Shown here piece after piece: positions 23,926 to 33,692 of a DNA stretch of 38,492 bases. The translations under genes and the position numbers were made by a program. Within the stretch, counting starts at the first letter, position 1; every line of letters begins with the position of its first letter. Below the pieces are notes generated by a model that did no database searches, was not told where the DNA came from, and saw only the letters and a list, made by a program, of their open reading frames with translations. Origin of the DNA: Candidatus Atribacteria bacterium (GTDB taxonomy: Bacteria; Atribacterota; Phoenicimicrobiia; Phoenicimicrobiales; Stramentimicrobiaceae); contig JAFGSC010000277.1 in the NCBI GenBank assembly GCA_016934875.1, forward strand, positions 1 through 38,492, written 5' to 3'.

Positions 23926-25270
23926 AATCCCTGAAATTTATAATCTTTCGATACTGCACGTAGCAAAAAGATAAACTTAAAATTTGCGCTATAATGGTAG
24001 CAGCTATTACACCGGTAATACCAAAACCCATATACTTAGCCAGGAAAATTGACAGGGGAATATTTAAAACCGCGCCTGTTAATGCCAGAATCATCTGCAA
24101 TTTTATTTTTCCTATTCCGTTGATAAAGTGTGTAAGTAGGGTATTTAAAGATTGCAGGGCGATAAACAGCGCCCATGCTGCAGAAAGGATAAAGGGTATA
24201 ATCACTTTATCACCCACCCATAAATAATAAACGTATTTTGAAAGTAAAAGCATGATAACAATTAAAACCACCGCGAGCAACCATAATTGCAACAGTTTTT
24301 TTATTGATCGGGTGATCCATTGGATATCCTTTTTAATATAAGCCTCGGTTATGGCAGACCAGAACGGGGTAACAATTATCAGGAACCCCATGAGCACCAG
24401 GCCAAAATAGCGGTGTGCAATCTGATAAGGGGTAACTTCGGCCGGCGAAAACAGTTGTGTTATAATCATATTATCTGTTGTGTACAGCACTACCGAAGAA
24501 ATCTGGATAATGAAGAATTTACCCCCGAGATTTACAACATCTTTCAGCAAGCGGAAATCGAACAATCTGAAAGAAGGTTTATATTTTCTATATTGCTTTT
24601 TAAACAGAATAAGGGTGAAAACAAACAGCATGATAACCGGCGCTGCGCTGTATGAAACGCCAAGATAAAGCAGTGAATCTTTAGTGGTTTTGATAAGAAT
24701 ATAGAGAACCACCAGGTTTAATAACTTTCCACTTGTAGTGATTAAATCTTTATAGGCCGGCCTTTGATCGGCAAACAGGATATTATTGATTAACTGTATT
24801 ACCAACCGGATGAAGAAAAAACCGAATGTGATCAGAACCAGCGAATTTAATTCGTTAACGGGTATTTCAGTCGTGTTTAAAATAACCTGCCAGTTAAGAA
24901 AATTATTGACAATAAAAAACAATAGAAACAGTACTAATGATATAAGACCTAAACTACTATATGCAGTGGAAATATATTTAGTCGCCATTTCGTCATTTTT
25001 TTCTGAAAATGCTTCTGCCAGTTTATTTCTAAGCCCATGGCCCAGGCCTACATCAAAGAATCCGAACCACATGATTATGGAGCTTAGTGTAAGCCAGATA
25101 CCGTACCTTGTTGCATCGAGGTAAGAAAGCGCTAGCGGCACAATAAGAATGCCTGTAAAAATATCAATACCTTTTAAGATAAACGAATAAAAAATATTCT
25201 TTTTTGCTTTTACAGTACGTGGCTGTCCTTTTGTAAAGTATGATATAACTAACTGATATGGCCTTTTCAA
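23906..25270 (-). CDS. wzx: Oligosaccharide flippase (Wzx, second of two)
   Basis: A 454-residue MATE/MOP-superfamily flippase with about twelve to fourteen hydrophobic helices. It begins with the typical entry NIFYSFILKGIDIFTGILIV and contains YGIWLTLSSIIMWFGFFDVG and GLGHGLRNKLAEAF, hallmarks of the RfbX/Wzx group. It would move the lipid-linked repeat unit across the inner membrane. The frame has no early ATG; TTG at 25270 is the probable start since a stop lies 11 bp upstream. A second, only distantly similar flippase is at 28483-29775. Confidence 0.85.
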   Translation of the reverse strand: MKRPYQLVISYFTKGQPRTVKAKKNIFYSFILKGIDIFTGILIVPLALSYLDATRYGIWLTLSSIIMWFGFFDVGLGHGLRNKLAEAFSEKNDEMATKYISTAYSSLGLISLVLFLLFFIVNNFLNWQVILNTTEIPVNELNSLVLITFGFFFIRLVIQLINNILFADQRPAYKDLITTSGKLLNLVVLYILIKTTKDSLLYLGVSYSAAPVIMLFVFTLILFKKQYRKYKPSFRLFDFRLLKDVVNLGGKFFIIQISSVVLYTTDNMIITQLFSPAEVTPYQIAHRYFGLVLMGFLIIVTPFWSAITEAYIKKDIQWITRSIKKLLQLWLLAVVLIVIMLLLSKYVYYLWVGDKVIIPFILSAAWALFIALQSLNTLLTHFINGIGKIKLQMILALTGAVLNIPLSIFLAKYMGFGITGVIAATIIAQILSLSFCYVQYRKIINFRDYGIWAK

Positions 25271-25395
25271 CGCAATAAATTATTAATAAATAATCGCATG
25301 TTTTACAAACACAAACATGAATAAATAATTAGATTCTGTATATTTTATAATATTCCAGTGAGAAAACAGCATAGAGTTTATAAATGACTTTCTCA

Positions 25396-26211
25396 TTACT
25401 CTTTTTTTGCCTCAACAAATAATGATTTCGGGTCAAAAATGATCCCCTCTTTTACATCCAATTCATATTTGGGCCAATCAGGGATATCGCTGTCAAAAGG
25501 ATTTTTTATAGATACTATCTGAAAACCGCTCTGCTTTAACAATCGTATCAGTGAAAATCTGTCGTACATCCACAAATGATTTTCTCCACTCAGCCTGAAT
25601 TTTCCTACTTTAGCAGCTTCGCCTGGAATTGAATCCCGAATGCCAGACAACACTTTTTTTATTACTCTTTTTATGGTAGTTCTTATTTTTGTCTTCTTAT
25701 CAGAATTTTTAAAAACAACATAATCATTCCTGTTTTTAAGTCCCACATAGCCTATTCGTTCAATCACATAATCGTCATTAATAATTTCCGGTTGTCTCAA
25801 ATACTCTCCCATCTGACCCCCGGAGTAATTGCGAACTACCTGATCATATAATTCAAGCATAATCCAATCATAATCAGCTTCAGAACGTTTATTTGTATTT
25901 TCAATATTTTCTTTGAGCAACCTTTTGTATTCATCAATAATATTTTCCAGATCGGGGACTACAACACGCATAATTCCATTAGGCCTTAATACCCGGTAAC
26001 ACTCTTTTACAAATTCATTTGCTTTCTCTTTAGGTATATGTTCCAAGACCTGCGAATGATAAACAACCTGAAAATAATTATCGGGGAAAGGAATACCCTT
26101 CAGCAAATTTACAGCTACAACATCAGGGGAATTTGATTTTAAATCCAGGTTGATCCAATCCGGATGATATTTTTTTCCGCAACCAACATTAAGGTAATTG
26201 ATTTTATTCAC
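25396..26211 (-). CDS. Class I SAM-dependent methyltransferase
   Basis: A 271-residue methyltransferase. The SAM-binding loop is YLNVGCGKKYHPDWINLDLK near 6-25 and the post-motif is VYHSQVLEHIPKEKANEF, then CYRVLRPNGIMRVVVPDLE, all typical of the Methyltransf_11 group. The later GENHLWMYDRFSLIRLLKQS segment is common in methyltransferases of polysaccharide loci. The start is GTG at 26211, since the frame closes a few codons upstream. Likely methylates a sugar or a glycan end. A 410-bp AT-rich gap precedes it. Confidence 0.8.
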   Translation of the reverse strand: MNKINYLNVGCGKKYHPDWINLDLKSNSPDVVAVNLLKGIPFPDNYFQVVYHSQVLEHIPKEKANEFVKECYRVLRPNGIMRVVVPDLENIIDEYKRLLKENIENTNKRSEADYDWIMLELYDQVVRNYSGGQMGEYLRQPEIINDDYVIERIGYVGLKNRNDYVVFKNSDKKTKIRTTIKRVIKKVLSGIRDSIPGEAAKVGKFRLSGENHLWMYDRFSLIRLLKQSGFQIVSIKNPFDSDIPDWPKYELDVKEGIIFDPKSLFVEAKKE

Positions 26212-26621
26212 TTGAATATTAAATAATAATTAATTTTATTAGTGTAACTTATCATTAAATTTTTTTGCATTTCCTTTTAAGAAATTTTTGAATAAAATTT
26301 TAATGAACGTTTTATTTGTTTAATAATTATTTTTTTAGTATTATTCACTATGTCTTCCATTGTTTCTTATGGGATGACACACAAACCATACCCTGATAAA
26401 TATTATAGTATAATGTTTTTATGTAATACAAGTTGCTTTTGATGCACTGATTTTGCTCCCAGTTGAATCTATGCAACAAACTGATTACAAAATTTTTTAT
26501 TTATAATTAACATGAATAAATGATTGTCTTTAATGGTTATCTTTAAATTCAAAAACAAGAATTATTATGGTCTTTGTAAAAATAATAGATTTAAATCAAT
26601 GATATCTTACGGAGCTATAAT
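26212..26621. other. AT-rich intergenic gap
   Basis: The largest gap inside the glycan locus. No recognisable gene, terminator or repeat is visible. A tiny minus-strand frame (26360-26277, 27 residues beginning MEDIVNNTKKII) is the only open stretch with a start and cannot be supported as a gene. It may hold the promoter of the second half of the locus, but I see no convincing TAnnTTTG box. Confidence 0.4.
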
Positions 26622-27881
26622 TTAAATTTTTCTGGGAATTATCATTTTTTCAATTAAATAATATATAGCAATTAATATAATAATAAAATTAACAGGAACC
26701 CGATACCGTTCCAATGGCCAAACCATAAATGCATGTAATAGACTGTGCACTAATGGTATGGACAATAACCATATTAATATAATATTTCTTTCTCTGAATA
26801 TCCTTACAGCACCTAATATAAAAAAAGGCAAAAATATTCCATAAAACAATAACCCGGCAAGATTATGAGTGAGTGACCATTTTTGAAAACGATAACCATA
26901 TTGAATGTAAGTGGGTTTGAAATAAGTAGGTTGCCAATAATTAACAAAAGCCCTTATTTTACTTTCGGTCTTATTATATAATCTTGGGGTTATGCCATAT
27001 TTCTTTCCCTGTTTTAAAGAATTTTCAAGATATCTTTCTTTATGCTTTATTTGCCCTTCTTCACCTTCAAAGGCTAAACTACTAATATTTGTTCCCCATA
27101 TTTTTGAAGTAAATGCAGTTGTGCGAGGTGATAATATTACAATTTCGTTATATGCTTTATAGTTTCTTAGAGTCCATGGTATCATTAGAAGTAAAATTAA
27201 ACCCACCAGCATTGCGACACTAATAAGGCTGTTTCTGTTAAATACAAACTTATTAACCCGCAAAAATGGAATTACAATTAAGAATGGAATAAGAAAAATA
27301 TATCTCTCATCGGTATGAATTAAAAGAATAAATACAATTCCGCACAATAATAAATAATAAATATTTTGTTTATTATAATACTTAAGAATGAGATAAATTA
27401 AAAGAATAATTAAAAAACAGATCGTTGGTTCTTTCAGAATGTGAGGTAAGTATTTATAATAATCAATATACAGTATTCCCCAGAGAGAGATGAAAGCACC
27501 TAAATACTTATTTAGTAATATTTTACCTATCCAAAATAAAAATACTATCGAAATAGAAGAAACAAACACATTATAGATAAAAAAAGGCCAATAGGTATCA
27601 CCAAATATTAGGTTAAACAAAGCTATAAAAATTGGAATCAGAGGCCCGACAATAAAATGCGGCCTATCTTCACTATATACAGGATAAAAATTTCCTGCAG
27701 CAATTGACTTACCATAAAACAAATACTCCCAGTCATCAGCCCATTTTTCGGTTCCGGAATTTTCCCATGTATATATTACATATATAGTTCTAAGAATAAA
27801 AGTTAGAATGAATAAAAAAAAATATATATATTTTTCTTTTATTGTTAGGTAGTTCTGAATTCTTTCAATAAAACTTTTCAT
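26622..27881 (-). CDS. ArnT/PMT-like membrane glycosyltransferase
   Basis: A 419-residue polytopic protein with about ten hydrophobic helices and an N-terminal loop containing WADDWEYLFYGKSIAAGNFY, which recalls the acidic first extracytoplasmic loop of GT-C enzymes (ArnT, PMT, GT39/GT83 families). These take a lipid-phosphate sugar as donor and act outside the membrane. The DPM1-like GT2 gene five kilobases upstream could supply such a donor. ATG at 27881. Confidence 0.72.
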   Translation of the reverse strand: MKSFIERIQNYLTIKEKYIYFFLFILTFILRTIYVIYTWENSGTEKWADDWEYLFYGKSIAAGNFYPVYSEDRPHFIVGPLIPIFIALFNLIFGDTYWPFFIYNVFVSSISIVFLFWIGKILLNKYLGAFISLWGILYIDYYKYLPHILKEPTICFLIILLIYLILKYYNKQNIYYLLLCGIVFILLIHTDERYIFLIPFLIVIPFLRVNKFVFNRNSLISVAMLVGLILLLMIPWTLRNYKAYNEIVILSPRTTAFTSKIWGTNISSLAFEGEEGQIKHKERYLENSLKQGKKYGITPRLYNKTESKIRAFVNYWQPTYFKPTYIQYGYRFQKWSLTHNLAGLLFYGIFLPFFILGAVRIFRERNIILIWLLSIPLVHSLLHAFMVWPLERYRVPVNFIIILIAIYYLIEKMIIPRKI

Positions 27882-27923
27882 ATAAGATATACTTAGTATA
27901 TGACAGATTTCAAAATTAAAAAT

Positions 27924-28481
27924 TTATCGAGTTCTTACAACTTTACATGGTATTCCATAAGCTACTGAATATGGAGGTATATTTCTGGTCACAATTGAAC
28001 CAGAACCAATAACAGAACCTTTGCCAATCCTAACGCCCTTATTTATTACAACATTTGCTCCAATCCAAACATCGTTTTCAATAATAATCCTACCTGCAAT
28101 ATATGCTTGTTTTCTTATTGGAATTTCTTTTTTTGAATATTCATGATCAACAGTATTAAAAATGACATATGGGGCAATTCGGACATCATTCCCAATGCTA
28201 ATTCCTCCACTTCCATCAATAATACAATTCTGATTTATTGTTGTGTTTTTTCCAATTTCAATTTTCCAAGGAAACCAAAAAGTTACACCTTCTGAAATGG
28301 ATTTACTTCGAATTTTTTTTACAAAAAAAACAAGGACGGCATAACGTATATAATTCATCAATGGGAAAGAAAAATATTTAACAAATGAATATAAAGCCTG
28401 AAAAATACCCTGTAAAACATAATTTTTCAAACTATACATTTCTTTTCTACTAATAGTAAAAAAATCTTTTGAGTCATCCAT
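27924..28481 (-). CDS. Acyltransferase, left-handed beta-helix (hexapeptide) family
   Basis: A 185-residue member of the LacA/WbbJ/NodL-type O-acetyltransferases. Repeated hexapeptides run from about 70 (NTTINQNCIIDGSGGISIGN) to the end, with FNTVDHEYSK carrying the likely catalytic His and IGANVVINKGVRIGKGSVIG typical of the coil. The usual C-terminal IPPYSVAYGIPCKVVR closes it. It probably acetylates a sugar of the unit. It begins 1 bp after the flippase stop, so they are coupled. Confidence 0.87.
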   Translation of the reverse strand: MDDSKDFFTISRKEMYSLKNYVLQGIFQALYSFVKYFSFPLMNYIRYAVLVFFVKKIRSKSISEGVTFWFPWKIEIGKNTTINQNCIIDGSGGISIGNDVRIAPYVIFNTVDHEYSKKEIPIRKQAYIAGRIIIENDVWIGANVVINKGVRIGKGSVIGSGSIVTRNIPPYSVAYGIPCKVVRTR

Positions 28482-28482
28482 T

Positions 28483-29775
28483 TTAAATATTGATGTTTAT
28501 TGTATTAAATGTAAATTTTTTAAGTAAAAACATCTGAACTACAAAGGTAAGTGAAGTAGCCAAAGCAGAACCAATAATACCAAGTACAGGAATCAAGACT
28601 AGATTTAAGATAAGATTTGTTATGAAAACAATTAATAAAAAAATTGATTGCATTCTTGGTTTACCAACCTGATTGAATATCATCTGAAAAGGAATATATC
28701 CCGAACTCAAAATACAACCTATAGTAAGTATCGAAAAAACCAGATAATTAAGCCAAAAGAAATCAAAAATCTTAAATACATAGAGAAAAACCGGATATAT
28801 TAAAATTGCAATTATACCAATAACAATAAAAAATTTGTAAAAATTCTTTAAATATCTTTTTATAAGTATTTCTAAATCAATTGAGCTTTTATTATAAAAA
28901 GCATCTGTAATTAAAGGATTTATATTGGTGCGAAATACATAAAACAGTTGTAGTAATCCATCAACTATAAATGCAGCAAAACTATAAATGCCCACGATTT
29001 TATCATGTAAAAAAATCCCTAAAATAATAACATCAACTTTAGAGTTTAAGTCTAAAACAATATGACCTAAAGCTGCATTACTTCCAAAACGAAAATGTAT
29101 TTTGCAAAAAAGAAAAAAACGTTTTAATGTTGAAAATCCAAAACTTTTGTAAGTTTTAATTAAAAGTAACCCAAATAAGAGTAATTCTGGAATAGAGAAA
29201 ATGGAAGTGATAAATTTTGGTTGCAGTTCAACTATTATAATCGTTATTAAAAGTAATAGCATAAATAAAAACCTCAGAAAATTAAAAATTGCATAAGCAA
29301 TCATTTTCCGCATTCCATTTAAATATGACAATAATAACTTATTTAAAGAGAAAAGAAATAACCCCGGAACAGCATAAATAAAACCCTCAGAAACGGATTC
29401 ACTATTAAAAATTCTTCCAGGGATTTTATTAAAAAAAAAGACAACAACAGTGATAAAAAAAGAAAAAATAAATGTTGTGGTAAAAGCAGATGTAAGAATT
29501 AATTTTGTATGCTTGCTGATATTTGAAAATTGTGGTATAAACTTTTGAACAGATAAATGCAGTCCCCATGTTGAAATCTGTGAAAGAAAAATAAACACTG
29601 CATATACCTGATTAAAAAAGCCCAATGTTGCTGAGTCATAAAAATTAATAATTATTATATTAAAGAGTACACCAATAATGCCACAAAGTGAAAAACTCCC
29701 TAAATTCCATAATAAATCAACATTAAATTTGCTGCCGAAAAGAATTTCTTTATATTTATTTATTAATGAATTCAA
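28483..29775 (-). CDS. wzx: Oligosaccharide flippase (Wzx, first of two)
   Basis: A 430-residue MATE/MOP-type membrane protein with about twelve hydrophobic helices, beginning NLGSFSLCGIIGVLFNIIII and including LHLSVQKFIPQFS and ALGHIVLDLNSKVDVIILGI, typical of Wzx proteins. The start is TTG at 29775, overlapping the upstream stop in TTGA; no ATG or GTG is available between it and the upstream in-frame stop. The presence of two flippases with only one polymerase suggests that the locus is a fusion of two clusters or that it exports two products. Confidence 0.82.
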   Translation of the reverse strand: MNSLINKYKEILFGSKFNVDLLWNLGSFSLCGIIGVLFNIIIINFYDSATLGFFNQVYAVFIFLSQISTWGLHLSVQKFIPQFSNISKHTKLILTSAFTTTFIFSFFITVVVFFFNKIPGRIFNSESVSEGFIYAVPGLFLFSLNKLLLSYLNGMRKMIAYAIFNFLRFLFMLLLLITIIIVELQPKFITSIFSIPELLLFGLLLIKTYKSFGFSTLKRFFLFCKIHFRFGSNAALGHIVLDLNSKVDVIILGIFLHDKIVGIYSFAAFIVDGLLQLFYVFRTNINPLITDAFYNKSSIDLEILIKRYLKNFYKFFIVIGIIAILIYPVFLYVFKIFDFFWLNYLVFSILTIGCILSSGYIPFQMIFNQVGKPRMQSIFLLIVFITNLILNLVLIPVLGIIGSALATSLTFVVQMFLLKKFTFNTININI

Positions 29776-31766
29776 TCTATTAGATATATTTTTTTTATGG
29801 AATTAATGATATTGATCGCGAAATCAAAATCTACTCCAATTGTATTACAATACCAATGAATCGAATCCCACCTTGGTTTATTCTCATTAATTGAAAGTAA
29901 TAGAGCGGTTTCTCTTGTCATATCTCCTTCACGAATTTGGTTACTTCTAAAAGTATCGTTTTCGGTAAAACCGGCAACCATATAATAAATATAATTGTAA
30001 AAAGCAGCTGTCCCATCACCAATACGCCAAGTGGTTTTTGTACCTGGATCGGTTTCCCAATCATAATTTTTAAATAATGTATCGGTAATAATATTTTCAT
30101 CCCACTTAATGTAATCGTAAATATTTAAGTTATTGTGTTTAATAAGGTAATACGATTTAAATGCGTCAAGTGTATCAAAAAGTGAAGAATTCAAATAGGC
30201 AGGATTTTTAATATATTGGCTCCCATAAAAAATCATCATTTTTATTTTATTAATTGCGGAAAGGGTATAGGTATGCCCTTTTTCAAAAATGGGTGATAAT
30301 CCGCAGAATCCTGATTTGAAATTAGTTGTTTCCAGTAGATTTTCACCTAAAATGGACAATGAAAGATTGTTTTGTTTCATTAACAGGTTTGCATAATAAA
30401 AATATTGTTTATCCCCTGCCATAAAAAGCGGTATGGTACCTAAATTTGGATTTTTAAGCCAGGCTAACACATTCTTTCGAATATTTTTTCTTTTTTTCCT
30501 GATATCTGCTGAAATAAGTATATGTTCAACTCCCAAACTACCACACATTCTTGCCTGGTTTCTTCTTGCTAGATCGGTAATCATTCCCCAATCGTATGAA
30601 AAAGCAATGGGTTTTAATCCCAGTTCTTTTACGACATAATGTAAGGCATAACTACTATCACGCCCTCCGCTAAATGGCATTAAACATTCCGGTTCGCCAT
30701 TACTTTTTCTGTATTTGTCAATACTTTTAACTAATGAATCTTTGCCTCTGAAATTAATTTTGTGGTAATTGTTACAATAATTGCATACACCGTTATCATC
30801 AAATTCAATAAAAGGAAAACTCTCCGGTAAAATGCATTTTGTACACTTTTTAATATTATTAATTTCTGCTTTTCTTTTTTCATATTCATCAATATATAAT
30901 GAATCTACTTTTTCGGTAAAGTAATCCAAGGAAGTATTTAAATAAGGTTTATTATTGATCTTTTTGTCTTTTAAGTTTACTATTTCATTTTTTATAGGAT
31001 ATGTTTCAATATTTGATAAAGGAGTTCCAATTTCACCTAATTGAGCTTGAAATAGATTTAGATTAATACTTAAAAGACTATCAGGTTTTAATTGTACTAT
31101 TTCATTTATTAAATAAGCTTTTTTATGCTTTTGTAAAAGCTTTTTTAATATAAAATTTTCTGATGCAAAAACAAAAAAATCATTATTCAAATCATTTACA
31201 TAATATATTGAACCATTATTAGTAGCTAATATTAGATTATTATATTTTTCTGATATTAAGGCAATGTTTGTCATTCCATAAATTTCATTAAAAAGAAACT
31301 TAATAGCATCGCCTAAACTATTTCCTTCTGAAATTTTATTATCTAATATAGTTGGTATTAATTCAGTATCAAGCTCAGATATTCTATTTGCAATGCTGTA
31401 TTTTTTCCATAATTCATGATAATTAACAATTATTCCATTATGAATTACTATCATTCCGTGTTTAATAATTGGCTGGTTATTAATGTCGTATTGTTCATAT
31501 CCGTTAGTAACTAAACGGGAATGACCAATTCCAAAAAACTGTTTTTCAAATTTATTTTTTAAATTAAGTACCTCATTTTTAAATATATCATTTCTTACTA
31601 AATTACTTGCAGGGTAGGGTGTTTTATATACTTTAATCACATCTTGATCCCTAATGGCAAATCCCGCAGCCTCTTTACCCCGTGATTCTGATAATAAAAA
31701 AAGTGAACGAAATATTTTACCCGAATTCTCAGCGTTATTATTTATTAATCCAAATATACCACACAT
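29772..31766 (-). CDS. Fusion: class II glutamine amidotransferase + N-acetyl sugar amidotransferase (WbpG-like)
   Basis: A 664-residue two-domain enzyme. The N-terminal Ntn glutaminase begins MCGIFG with the nucleophile Cys2 and has GHSRLVTNG at 81-89 and HNG at 109-111. From about 305 a WbpG/PseA-type domain begins with two CxxC pairs (Cys308, 311, 328, 331) and the PP-loop SGGRDSS at 366-372. WbpG-type enzymes turn an N-acetyl group into an acetamidino group and normally need a separate HisH/HisF-like pair to supply ammonia. Here the fused glutaminase would supply it. It follows the GT2 gene after 5 bp and overlaps the flippase start. Confidence 0.85.
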   Translation of the reverse strand: MCGIFGLINNNAENSGKIFRSLFLLSESRGKEAAGFAIRDQDVIKVYKTPYPASNLVRNDIFKNEVLNLKNKFEKQFFGIGHSRLVTNGYEQYDINNQPIIKHGMIVIHNGIIVNYHELWKKYSIANRISELDTELIPTILDNKISEGNSLGDAIKFLFNEIYGMTNIALISEKYNNLILATNNGSIYYVNDLNNDFFVFASENFILKKLLQKHKKAYLINEIVQLKPDSLLSINLNLFQAQLGEIGTPLSNIETYPIKNEIVNLKDKKINNKPYLNTSLDYFTEKVDSLYIDEYEKRKAEINNIKKCTKCILPESFPFIEFDDNGVCNYCNNYHKINFRGKDSLVKSIDKYRKSNGEPECLMPFSGGRDSSYALHYVVKELGLKPIAFSYDWGMITDLARRNQARMCGSLGVEHILISADIRKKRKNIRKNVLAWLKNPNLGTIPLFMAGDKQYFYYANLLMKQNNLSLSILGENLLETTNFKSGFCGLSPIFEKGHTYTLSAINKIKMMIFYGSQYIKNPAYLNSSLFDTLDAFKSYYLIKHNNLNIYDYIKWDENIITDTLFKNYDWETDPGTKTTWRIGDGTAAFYNYIYYMVAGFTENDTFRSNQIREGDMTRETALLLSINENKPRWDSIHWYCNTIGVDFDFAINIINSIKKIYLID

Positions 31767-31771
31767 AGATT

Positions 31772-32719
31772 TTAACTTTTTCTTTTATTATAATCCATAT
31801 CCATCCATATTGCAAATAATACTGATTGAAAAGTGATTAAGGTAGTAAAAACTAAAATTATAAGGGTAGTTTTTGGAGCTTCGCCCTCACTTTTATATAA
31901 AACAAAAAATCTAACGATCAACGGAATAATTATTGCAATTATGTTAAAAATAGAGAAGAGATAAAACAATATTAGAGGGTGAAAATCAAGTATTACATAT
32001 CTCCGCCATAGTCTTCTAAAAAACAAACGTATTAATAAGAAAGTAGATTTAAATATATACTTTAAAAGCTTAATTTTACTTTTTTCATCTCCATAAACAG
32101 GCCGTATTTCCTGGTCAGTAACTTTAAACCCTTGTATATTAAGCATACATAAAATATCGGCATTATACCCATACCCTTTTGTCATTTTTTCGATTGGAAT
32201 CTTTTTTAAAACTGAATTTTTTATAGCTGTATATCCACTTTGAGGATCCATAAGAAAAAAGTAGCCAGTCGCAAATTTGGTAAGAATAGTAAGAATGGCA
32301 TTTCCAATTAATCTATAACGAGGCATCGAAGTTTTTACCTCTGAATGTAATAATCTGTTTCCCTTTACATAGTCAAATCCTTCATCAATTATCCTATCTA
32401 ATAAATTTGGTAGATCATTTGGGTCCATTTGATTATCCCCTGCCATTATAACAGTTATATCTGCATCACTTTCTTTACTTGTTAAATACCCATCAATGAG
32501 TGATTGTCCAAGTCCTTTATTAGTTTCATGGTTTATAACTATTATCCTTTTTTGAATTCCCTGCAATTTTAAAATTCTTTCATAAGTATCATCAGTGCTC
32601 CCATCGTGAACCACAAAGACAATATCCACGAATTCTGGAATTCCATTCAAGGTTAACTCAATAAGTTTTCCTTCATTATAAGCCGGGATTACTACTGCTA
32701 TTTTGTTTTCTTTATACAT
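31772..32719 (-). CDS. Glycosyltransferase family 2 (DPM1-like)
   Basis: A GT2 of 315 residues from ATG 32719, which overlaps the epimerase stop by 8 bp. The open frame reaches a TTG at 32755, but (M)YKENKIAVVIPAYNEG is the normal family start. Landmarks are HDGSTDD near 39-45 and MAGDNQMDPNDLP near 93. Two C-terminal hydrophobic helices (LILFYLFSIFNIIAIIIPLI and TLIILVFTTLITFQSVLFAI) resemble those of polyprenyl-phosphate sugar synthases. It may make a lipid-phosphate sugar for the ArnT-like protein, or act as initiating transferase. Confidence 0.85.
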   Translation of the reverse strand: MYKENKIAVVIPAYNEGKLIELTLNGIPEFVDIVFVVHDGSTDDTYERILKLQGIQKRIIVINHETNKGLGQSLIDGYLTSKESDADITVIMAGDNQMDPNDLPNLLDRIIDEGFDYVKGNRLLHSEVKTSMPRYRLIGNAILTILTKFATGYFFLMDPQSGYTAIKNSVLKKIPIEKMTKGYGYNADILCMLNIQGFKVTDQEIRPVYGDEKSKIKLLKYIFKSTFLLIRLFFRRLWRRYVILDFHPLILFYLFSIFNIIAIIIPLIVRFFVLYKSEGEAPKTTLIILVFTTLITFQSVLFAIWMDMDYNKRKS

Positions 32720-33692
32720 TTTTCGTGTATGTAAAATAATTTTTTGCCCATTCAATAGTTTTCTCCAAACCCAATTTAAAATCTGTAATGAAATCTAAAT
32801 TTAATTCATTTATAATTTTGGTGTTATCAATATCAAATATCTTAATATCACCGGGCATCCAATCTTTATATATGATTTCAGGGTCATTAACATTCAATAA
32901 TTCAGCAATGTTGTCAACCAATTCCCTAATTGTAACTTTAATACCTGATGCACAATTATAAACTTGACCATTTGATTTTTCATTTGAAGCGGCTTGGATA
33001 TTAGCTTTAACAACATCTTTAACATAGGTAAAAGAACGCTGTTGTGTACCATCACCAAAGATGGTTAAGGGCTCTTTTTCGAGTAATTTTCTTGTAAAAA
33101 TAGACACAACACCTCCAACGTCACTCGATTCCTGTCTGGGACCATATACATGAAAGTATCTTATTACAGTTGTGTTCAGCCCATAGAGATGGTTAAATGC
33201 TTTAACATATTTTTCCCCTGCAAGTTTACTTACTCCATAATAGGAGGTTGGAATCAAAGGATGATTTTCATCTTGTGGAAAATAAAGCGCTTCGCCATAC
33301 ACTGAACCGGTTGATGCATGTACAAATTTCTTTATTTTATGTTTAACAGCTAATTCTAAAAGATTAAATGTACCTTTTGCGTTAATATCTAAATCTAATC
33401 TTGGATTATTCAAACATATAGTTTTTTTCGATGCAGCTTGATGAAAAACTACATCAACATCTTTGAATAGCTCATCTAAACATTCATAATCTAAAACATC
33501 ACATTTTATCTCAGTAAAATTAGGATATGTTTTTAAATGTGCCAGATTCTCTTTTTTCCCTGCAAAATAATTATCAACACTAATTGTATCTACACCTATT
33601 TTTACAAGTTCTTCAGTAATATGACTACCAATAAATCCTGCACCTCCAGTAACTATTGCCTTTTTATAAGGCAGTTTTTCATTATTACTCAT
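32712..33692 (-). CDS. NAD-dependent epimerase/dehydratase (UDP-glucose 4-epimerase-like SDR)
   Basis: A 326-residue extended SDR. The NAD-binding loop is TGGAGFIGS at 15-23, STGSVYG lies at 127-133 and the catalytic Tyr-Lys pair is YGVSK at 152-156. SFTYVKDVV and the C-terminal DIKIFDIDNTKI segment resemble WbpP/GalE-like 4-epimerases of UDP-GlcNAc or UDP-GlcNAcA. The exact substrate cannot be read from sequence. ATG at 33692. It follows the 379-bp gap after the CapG-type gene and may start a new transcript. Confidence 0.85.
   Translation of the reverse strand: MSNNEKLPYKKAIVTGGAGFIGSHITEELVKIGVDTISVDNYFAGKKENLAHLKTYPNFTEIKCDVLDYECLDELFKDVDVVFHQAASKKTICLNNPRLDLDINAKGTFNLLELAVKHKIKKFVHASTGSVYGEALYFPQDENHPLIPTSYYGVSKLAGEKYVKAFNHLYGLNTTVIRYFHVYGPRQESSDVGGVVSIFTRKLLEKEPLTIFGDGTQQRSFTYVKDVVKANIQAASNEKSNGQVYNCASGIKVTIRELVDNIAELLNVNDPEIIYKDWMPGDIKIFDIDNTKIINELNLDFITDFKLGLEKTIEWAKNYFTYTKNV

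Noticed and set aside
26277..26360. 27-residue minus-strand frame beginning MEDIVNNTKK
   Set aside because: Too short, extremely Lys/Ile-rich as expected in AT-rich DNA, and no neighbour or homologue I recognise supports it.
31772..32755. TTG start at 32755 for the GT2 gene
   Set aside because: ATG at 32719 gives the standard family N-terminus and an 8-bp overlap with the epimerase stop; the longer start would overlap by 44 bp.
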